Source of the DNA: an uncultured Acidimicrobiales bacterium
GTDB taxonomy: Bacteria; Actinomycetota; Acidimicrobiia; Acidimicrobiales; SZUA-35
DNA: 38,138 nt
Direction of reading: 5' to 3'
Assembly: GCA_938002965.1 (NCBI GenBank)
Contig: CALKZY010000035.1
Coordinates: 1-38,138, forward strand
Shown here in pieces: positions 33,082 to 38,138 of this stretch. Each line of letters opens with the position of its first letter. Positions within the stretch are counted from its first letter, which is position 1. The notes under the pieces were generated by a model. It saw nothing but the letters and a program-made list of their open reading frames with translations. It searched no databases and was not told the origin of the DNA. The position numbers were made by a program, and so were the translations under genes.

Positions 33082-33875
33082 ATACTGAGGTTGCTGGGTC
33101 ACGATCGGGTATCAACTATGACGCCCGCGGTCTGGCCGAGCCCGATGCGGTAGCACCGGGCACAGCCGAGATCGACGGAAAAACTGCTCGCATCGACGCC
33201 ACCGATTTAACCACACGCCTCATCAACCTCGAACTAAAACGGTTGGTCAACGTGGAAGGTATGGAAGAGGTGACGATCGCCAATCCGGGGGCCAAACACT
33301 CGGTGGGTGTCGGCATCCTCCGCCGATGCAAAATCAACGTCGAAGGCTCGCCCGGCTGGTTCGCCTTCGGGCTCATCGACGGGCCGGAGGTGCATATCAG
33401 CGGCCGAGTCGGTTGGTCGTGCGCTGAAAACATGATGGCCGGCTCGGTGGTCATCGAGGGCGGCGCTGGGTCACTGACCGGGGCTGCCCTTCGCGGCGGC
33501 GACCTTGTCATTAAAGGTGACGTTGGCGCCCGAACCGGCATCGACCAAAAAGGCGGCAACATCATCGTGATGGGCTCGGTTGGTATTAACACCGGGTTCA
33601 TGATGCAGCGAGGCAAACAGGTGATCTGCGGTAACGCCGGAGACAACCTGGGCGACTCCATGTACGACGGAACCATCTACGTGGGCGGCACCATCGCTTC
33701 ACTCGGCGTCGACTGTGTCCCTGGCGAATGGGACGACGCCGACACCGAATTCATCAACCGCAAATTCAAGATGTACGACCTGGGTACCCCTCCGGAGTTC
33801 CAGAAGTTCGTTTGCGGAAAGCAGCTGCACAACTACGACGCGCTTGAGCCTTCTGAGCGCAAGCTCGTTATCTAG
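33069..33875 (+). CDS. GXGXG-domain glutamate-synthase subunit (MgsB/GlxC-like)
   Basis: 268 residues. The right-handed beta-helix of the glutamate synthase C-terminal domain is clear from repeated Gly-rich turns (VVIEGGAGSLTGAALRGG, VMGSVGINTG, VICGNAGDNLGDS). In split synthases it holds the amidotransferase and FMN subunits together. ATG 33069 lies inside the preceding gene end, and the next gene starts 12 bases after the stop, so the three subunits are made together. Confidence 0.85.
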   Translation: MAGVNTEVAGSRSGINYDARGLAEPDAVAPGTAEIDGKTARIDATDLTTRLINLELKRLVNVEGMEEVTIANPGAKHSVGVGILRRCKINVEGSPGWFAFGLIDGPEVHISGRVGWSCAENMMAGSVVIEGGAGSLTGAALRGGDLVIKGDVGARTGIDQKGGNIIVMGSVGINTGFMMQRGKQVICGNAGDNLGDSMYDGTIYVGGTIASLGVDCVPGEWDDADTEFINRKFKMYDLGTPPEFQKFVCGKQLHNYDALEPSERKLVI

Positions 33876-33887
33876 GGGGTACGACAC

Positions 33888-35324
33888 ATGGATCCAAATC
33901 CCACAAGCAAGTCACCGGCGGCTCAAGCCGCCCAAGACGAACTGATGACCAACGCCAAGACCGACAACCTCGGTCAAAGCCAAATCTTCACTCCGACGGT
34001 CATCAACGACATTCACGTGAAGTCCGAGCTTGGGCGCTATCGCATGCGCGGCTTCTCGATGTTCAAGAAGATCCCGCACTGGGACGAGCTGGTGTTCCTG
34101 CCGGGCACGCTCACCCGGTTTGTGATCGAGGGGTATCGCGAAAAGTGCGAGACCAAGACCGTTATCGGCGGTCGTTTCGCCAAGAAGCCTCTGGAGTTGG
34201 ACATCCCGGTCTACATCACCGGCATGAGCTTCGGTGCGCTGTCGATCGAAGCCAAGATGGCGCTCGCCAAAGGCGCTTCGATGGCCGGCACCGCCACCTG
34301 TTCTGGTGAAGGCGGCATGATCCCACCCGAGCGTGACCTGTCGACCAAGTGGTTCTATCAGGTCATCCAGAGCCGCTACGGCTTCAACCCCCATCACCTG
34401 ATGTTGGCCGACGCCGTTGAATTCTTCATCGGTCAGGGCTGCAAGGTCGGACTTGGCGGACACTTGATGGGCCAGAAAGTCACCGAACAGGTGGCGGAGA
34501 TGCGGTCGCTGCCGGCCGGCATCGACCAGCGCTCACCGGCCCGTCACCCTGACTGGATTGGCCCCGACGACTTGTCGCTCAAGATTCAAGAGATCCGCGA
34601 AGCCACCGACTACCAGGTGCCGATCCAGCTCAAGTTGGGTTCGTCACGTGTGTACGACGACGTACGCATGGCTGCCAAATGCGGTCCTGATTCGATCTTC
34701 TTGGACGGGGCCGAAGGTGGAACCGGTGCTGGGCCTCACCTGGCCACCGAGGAAACCGGTATCCCGCTGATGGCCGCCATCCCCGAAGCCCGCCGGGCGC
34801 TGGAAGACGTCGGCCTGGCCGACGACATCAGCCTGGTCGTGGCCGGCGGTATCCGCAACGGTGGCGACGTGGCCAAGTGTCTGGCTCTCGGTGCTGATGC
34901 CTGTGCGTTGGGGACCGCCGCGTTGATGGCCTTGAACTGCAACAAGGAGATCCCTGGGGTCACCGACTACGAGGGCACTATCGGTGTCCCCGCCGGACAG
35001 TGCTATCACTGCCACACCGGTCGCTGCCCGGTTGGCGTGGCCACTCAGGATGTCGAGTTGCGCAAGCGGCTTGACGTTGACGAGGCTGCGCTGCGGGTCT
35101 ACAACTTCTTGATCACCTTGACCATGGAAGTGCAGATGTTGGCCCGGGCCTGCGGCAAGACCGATATCCACTCGCTGGAGCCCGAGGACCTGGCTGCCCT
35201 CACCTACGAGGCGTCGGCCATGGCCAAGGTTCCGCTGGCCGGAACGACCTACATCCCCGGTGTGTCCGAAGAGCGGGCGCTGGCCGAAATGCGTGAACTG
35301 ATCGAAAAGCAGGCAGGTGTTTAG
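33888..35324 (+). CDS. FMN/Fe-S glutamate-synthase-type subunit (MgsC/GlxD-like)
   Basis: 478 residues. It holds the FMN-binding barrel of glutamate synthase: TGMSFGALSIEAKMAL near 110, SGEGGMIPPE near 140, DGAEGGTGAGPH near 270 and VVAGGIRNGGDVAKCLALGA near 320. It also holds the 3Fe-4S cysteines 372, 375 and 380 (QCYHCHTGRCPVG). With 32152-33081 and 33069-33875 it forms a split glutamate-synthase-like enzyme, which in methylamine users makes N-methylglutamate. Four bases separate it from the next gene. Confidence 0.9.
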   Translation: MDPNPTSKSPAAQAAQDELMTNAKTDNLGQSQIFTPTVINDIHVKSELGRYRMRGFSMFKKIPHWDELVFLPGTLTRFVIEGYREKCETKTVIGGRFAKKPLELDIPVYITGMSFGALSIEAKMALAKGASMAGTATCSGEGGMIPPERDLSTKWFYQVIQSRYGFNPHHLMLADAVEFFIGQGCKVGLGGHLMGQKVTEQVAEMRSLPAGIDQRSPARHPDWIGPDDLSLKIQEIREATDYQVPIQLKLGSSRVYDDVRMAAKCGPDSIFLDGAEGGTGAGPHLATEETGIPLMAAIPEARRALEDVGLADDISLVVAGGIRNGGDVAKCLALGADACALGTAALMALNCNKEIPGVTDYEGTIGVPAGQCYHCHTGRCPVGVATQDVELRKRLDVDEAALRVYNFLITLTMEVQMLARACGKTDIHSLEPEDLAALTYEASAMAKVPLAGTTYIPGVSEERALAEMRELIEKQAGV

Positions 35325-35327
35325 ACA

Positions 35328-35777
35328 ATGAGTGCATCAAAATCCGATACAGGTAAACGCACTGTAGGTATCGACGCCGAGGTCCTAGCCGGCAAGCGTT
35401 ATGACTATCAGGAGGACCGCTCGCTGGTGGAGGACATCGACCTGATGGCCCTCACCCCCGGCGACGATCTGAACTGGCTGGAAGACATTCATCTTCTGGA
35501 GGAGGACGGGTACCCGGCGGTGTTCGATCGCTACTCCAACTCCTTCGTGAAGATCTACTTCGACATTCCGAAAGGAAGAGAAGACGAGTACGCCCGCAAG
35601 GTGTTGATGAAACACCTGACCGACGGCAACTCGTACGGCATCCAGCTGAAAGAGATTCACTGCAAGTATCCGCAGATTGATCTCGGATCGTGGGTCCCCC
35701 TTGACCAGTGCAAGACAGTGGGTACCGACTGGAAGGCACCCGTGTTGGAAGGTTGGGAACCCCCCGCCGCCCATTAG
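35328..35777 (+). CDS. 149-aa protein of the amine cluster, unknown
   Basis: 149 residues. The N-terminal half is charged and probably flexible; the C-terminal half looks folded (YSNSFVKIYFDIPKGREDEY, KEIHCKYPQIDLGSW). It sits four bases after the FMN subunit and 69 bases before the flavoprotein, in the place where sarcosine-oxidase or N-methylglutamate dehydrogenase clusters carry small subunits. It has none of the cysteines of the delta subunit pattern. A small accessory or electron-transfer-linked subunit is possible; the function is unknown. Confidence 0.7.
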   Translation: MSASKSDTGKRTVGIDAEVLAGKRYDYQEDRSLVEDIDLMALTPGDDLNWLEDIHLLEEDGYPAVFDRYSNSFVKIYFDIPKGREDEYARKVLMKHLTDGNSYGIQLKEIHCKYPQIDLGSWVPLDQCKTVGTDWKAPVLEGWEPPAAH

Positions 35778-35846
35778 ATTCCCCTTACCCACATGTCTGA
35801 ACGTCTGAACGTCGAGCGGTCGAAGGCTGCCAGAAAGTAGTGAACT

Positions 35847-37181
35847 ATGTCCCTCCCCTCCGGTAAGAAGTACGTGATCATGGGGGCCGGTATTCACGGC
35901 CTCTCAACGGCCATGCATTTGGCTCGCAAGTTGGAGTCGTCGGGCCGGGGTTCCGGGGCCGATGTCATCGTGATCGACAAGAAGGCGGTTGGTGCCGGGG
36001 CATCGGGCATTGCCTGCGGTGTCGTTCGCAACAACTACTTCCAACCGGCCATGCGAGAGCTGATGGCTCACTCGGTCGGCGTGTGGGAGACCGACGTCGA
36101 GGCCTACGCCTACAACCCGGTCGGTTACATGCAGATCAGCCACGAAGCCATGCACGAAGACGTGGCTTCGATCTACGAACAGCAAAAAGCTATCGGCTAC
36201 GAATCGTCATTCATCGAAGGGGCGTCCGAATGCCAAGACTATATGGAAGGAATCTTCCACGACTGGCGGGCCCAGGGCATCACCTCGGTGCTGCACGAGA
36301 AGAAGGGTGGCTACGCCAACAACATGAAGTCCCTGCGGGGCTTGTTGGGTAAAGCTGAAGCGGCAGGCGTCGAGGTTAGAGGCGGCGTCGAGGTCACAGG
36401 CTTTGTTGTTGACGGCGGCGCCGTAACCGCAGTCGAGACCGACCAGGGCACGGTCGGCTGTGACCACGTGGTGGTGGCCGTTGGGCCGTGGGTTCAAGCA
36501 CCGTGGGCCTGGCTTGACCTGCCGACCACAACAACCATCGCCAGCCCCGACGGCGGCGAATCGGTAGAACGACCGACGTGGATCTACTGGGCGTTGCAGG
36601 AAGGCACCCTAGGGGTGGATCCCGGCTACCTGGTTGACAACGACGGCAACATGCCGCCGGTGATTCACATCGACACCGACGCTCCACTGCACGACGACGA
36701 CGGCAAGCTGGTAGTGGAAGGCCCGTGGGGCATCTACTACAAGCCCGACTTCGCCTTCGGTGGAGTGCAGGGCGGCTATATGCCCTACATCGTGGACAAG
36801 CCCGCAGCCGAGGTGGCGGTCGATCCCTACGGGCCGGAGAGCCCTGACTTCGTGGTCGGTGGCGACTTCTACCGAACCTGGACGTCGGCGTTGTCGCACT
36901 GTCAGAAGCGATTCGAAGGCAAAGGCCATCTGATCAAGCCTGAACCCTCAGGCGGCATCGGCAGCTTCTCGCCCGACAGCTTCCCTATCTTCGATGTGTT
37001 CTCAGAGAACGCCTACTTCATCGCCGACTCCAACCACGGCTACAAGATGATCGGCGTCGGGGCCCTGGTGGCCGACGAGCTGCTAGGCCAACAGCAGGGC
37101 CTACTAGAGCCGTTCCGCTACAGCCGTTACGCCGAAGGCAAACTCCACCCTGTCAGCAACTCGCCATACCCGTGGTCGTAG
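35847..37181 (+). CDS. sarcosine-oxidase-beta-like FAD oxidoreductase
   Basis: 444 residues of the DAO family. VIMGAGIHGLSTAMHLA (Gly13-x-Gly15-x-x-Gly18) is the dinucleotide fold, and AGASGIACGVVRNNY follows as the substrate/FAD region. SNHGYKMIGVGALVADELLG closes the fold. The best impression is SoxB/MgdA-type subunits, which oxidise N-methyl groups of sarcosine or N-methylglutamate. The partner alpha, delta and gamma subunits are not in the window, so it may act alone or with proteins encoded elsewhere. It is followed by a tandem hairpin repeat that begins at its stop codon. Confidence 0.85.
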   Translation: MSLPSGKKYVIMGAGIHGLSTAMHLARKLESSGRGSGADVIVIDKKAVGAGASGIACGVVRNNYFQPAMRELMAHSVGVWETDVEAYAYNPVGYMQISHEAMHEDVASIYEQQKAIGYESSFIEGASECQDYMEGIFHDWRAQGITSVLHEKKGGYANNMKSLRGLLGKAEAAGVEVRGGVEVTGFVVDGGAVTAVETDQGTVGCDHVVVAVGPWVQAPWAWLDLPTTTTIASPDGGESVERPTWIYWALQEGTLGVDPGYLVDNDGNMPPVIHIDTDAPLHDDDGKLVVEGPWGIYYKPDFAFGGVQGGYMPYIVDKPAAEVAVDPYGPESPDFVVGGDFYRTWTSALSHCQKRFEGKGHLIKPEPSGGIGSFSPDSFPIFDVFSENAYFIADSNHGYKMIGVGALVADELLGQQQGLLEPFRYSRYAEGKLHPVSNSPYPWS

Positions 37182-37212
37182 ACCACGCCTGGTCGTAGAC
37201 CACGCCTGGTCG
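37173..37212. repeat. 17-base tandem repeat with hairpins at the gene end
   Basis: TGGTCGTAGACCACGCC is present twice in a row (37173-37189, 37190-37206) plus six bases of a third copy. Each unit forms a hairpin (TGGTC-GTA-GACCA; the first extended to GTGGTC/GACCAC). The stop codon of the flavoprotein lies in the first loop. No T tract follows. Confidence 0.8.
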
Positions 37213-37309
37213 GTGGCTGCAGGCGCTGAAGCGGTCGGTGCTGCGCTGGTTGACGTGGATAGAGGTTGGGTGGCTGCTGTCCGTCAGGTAGGTTCAATAA
37301 TTGTAAGTT

Positions 37310-37324
37310 TGATTCTCATTATCA
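37310..37324. promoter_or_regulatory. Fur/Zur-like operator upstream of the metal-binding gene
   Basis: TGATTCTCATTATCA is a 7-1-7 imperfect palindrome; 12 of 15 bases match the Fur-family consensus half-sites (TGATAAT/ATTATCA), the right half perfectly. It lies 42 bases before the start of a ZnuA-type gene, beside a TTGACA hexamer (37329-37334). A metal-sensing Fur-family repressor would fit; which metal is not decided. Confidence 0.6.
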
Positions 37325-37365
37325 ATTGTTGACACTTGAGCGAAGGTGTCGAGGGGTGTCCGAAA

Positions 37366-38138
37366 ATGCGAGTTCATACGAAACCTCGGATCATGGCCAC
37401 GGTTCTGCCAGTGGCCGTCTTCGCCCTGGCGACTGCGGGGTGTGGCTCCGACGGTTCGGTCGACGCCGGGTCCACAGATGATGACCCGGTAATCGTGGTC
37501 ACCACCAACATCTTGGGTGATGTTGTTGAACAAGTGGTTGGAGATCAGGCTGAGGTAGTCACGATCATGCCGGTGGGTGCCGACCCCCACGACTTCCAGC
37601 CGTCGGCTCGGGAGGTCGACACCTTACTCACTGCCAGCGCCGTCATATCCAACGGCCACGGCTTTGAGGAAGGTCTGCTTGACGTCATCGAGTCCGCGGC
37701 CGATACCGGAACGCCGACCTTCGAGGCCACCGACGCTGTCGAAACCATCGAGTTTTCTGAAGGCGGTCACGATGATGATCACGGCGACGATGACGATGAT
37801 CACGATGATGAGCACAGTGATGAGGATGAGCACGGCGATGATGATGATGAGCACGACGGCGACCATGAGGATGAGCACGACCACGAAGGTGCGGATCCGC
37901 ACTTCTTCACCGATCCGGCTCGGATGGCTGATGCGGTCACCGGCATAGTCGCCTTCCTTAGCGATATCGACAGCCTTGATGCGGTCGCTCTCGAAGCCGC
38001 CTCCGAGGACTATCTGGCTCAACTGAACGAGCTTGATGCGGAGGTAGAGGAGCTGGTGGCGACCATTCCCGAGGAGCGACGGATCCTACTGACCAACCAC
38101 GAGGTATTCGGCTACTTCGCCGACCGCTATGGCTTCGA
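37366..38138 (+). CDS. metal-binding ABC lipoprotein, ZnuA/TroA type (partial)
   Basis: At least 257 residues, running off the window. MRVHTKPRIM begins the signal and ATAGC is the lipobox (Cys26). The cluster A-1 fold is visible: VVTTNILGDVVEQVVGD, PVGADPHDFQPSARE (His ligand), then a His/Asp/Glu-rich flexible loop (about 37766-37890), EGADPHFFTDPARMA (second His) and LTNHEVFGYFADRYGF (third His). This is the zinc or manganese importer pattern, and the His-rich loop favours zinc. The upstream Fur/Zur-like box supports metal-repressed expression. Transporter partners would lie to the right. Confidence 0.88.
   Translation, partial: MRVHTKPRIMATVLPVAVFALATAGCGSDGSVDAGSTDDDPVIVVTTNILGDVVEQVVGDQAEVVTIMPVGADPHDFQPSAREVDTLLTASAVISNGHGFEEGLLDVIESAADTGTPTFEATDAVETIEFSEGGHDDDHGDDDDDHDDEHSDEDEHGDDDDEHDGDHEDEHDHEGADPHFFTDPARMADAVTGIVAFLSDIDSLDAVALEAASEDYLAQLNELDAEVEELVATIPEERRILLTNHEVFGYFADRYGF

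Noticed and set aside
32152..35324. Housekeeping glutamate synthase
   Set aside because: The amidotransferase, FMN and GXGXG domains are on three separate genes beside a ligase and a sarcosine-oxidase-like gene, which fits the GlxBCD/MgsABC type and not the large GltB chain.

Overview
The window is chromosomal DNA of a high-GC actinomycete-like bacterium. The signs are GC-rich codon use, frequent GTG/TTG starts, an integrated element of the actinomycete integrative and conjugative (AICE) type, and Streptomyces-like XRE/TPR, Rep, FtsK-type and Xis/Int genes. Betaine and methylated-amine genes would fit a marine or saline Acidimicrobiia lineage, but that placement is inference.

Left chromosomal flank (1-2232): the C-terminal end of an unknown protein, a class III aminotransferase, a small unknown acidic protein on the minus strand, and a terminator that originally served a tRNA-Arg gene.

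Integrated element (2233-14985, about 12.7 kb): it is bounded by a perfect 48-bp direct repeat that is the 3' part of tRNA-Arg(ACG). The intact tRNA is rebuilt at the right junction (14943-15016) and a 43-base tRNA remnant is left at the left junction. The plus-strand half is an overlapping transfer, replication and recombination operon: small protein, membrane half and ATPase half of a split TraB/FtsK-type translocase, membrane protein, HUH Rep, two small proteins, Xis, Int. It is followed by a ParB/DGQHR-like gene with a highly structured leader. The minus-strand half is a five-gene operon: XRE-TPR regulator, endonuclease/exonuclease/phosphatase (EEP) enzyme, two-helix membrane protein with an unknown cytoplasmic domain, cupin-like protein and HD phosphohydrolase. 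Its products do not match any named system I recognise, and it is the best candidate for an undescribed, possibly defensive, cargo system.

Right flank (15017-24106): a membrane-anchored seven-repeat WD40 protein, a PfkB-type sugar kinase preceded by four tandem GAAA-loop hairpins, and a two-gene module present twice in tandem. Each module encodes a membrane-anchored CHRD-like/BON-like/OmpA protein followed by a membrane-tethered glycine-betaine-binding-type (OpuAC-like) protein. These modules have no adjacent permease or ATPase.

Betaine and amine region (24107-37181): a gamma-glutamylcyclotransferase-like gene, then a complete betaine-type ABC importer (lipoprotein binding protein, ATPase, and a permease with two fused ProW-like halves). 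After a membrane protein and a frameshifted DMT-type transporter comes a cluster with a glutamine-synthetase-like enzyme, three split glutamate-synthase-like subunits (GATase, GXGXG and FMN/Fe-S proteins, as in N-methylglutamate synthase), a 149-aa unknown protein and a sarcosine-oxidase-beta-like flavoprotein. Together these suggest uptake of betaine-like osmolytes and transfer of methylamine-type nitrogen through gamma-glutamyl or N-methylglutamate intermediates. Structured leaders precede both the importer and the synthetase gene.

Right edge (37366-38138): the start of a metal-binding ABC lipoprotein (ZnuA type) behind a Fur/Zur-like operator.
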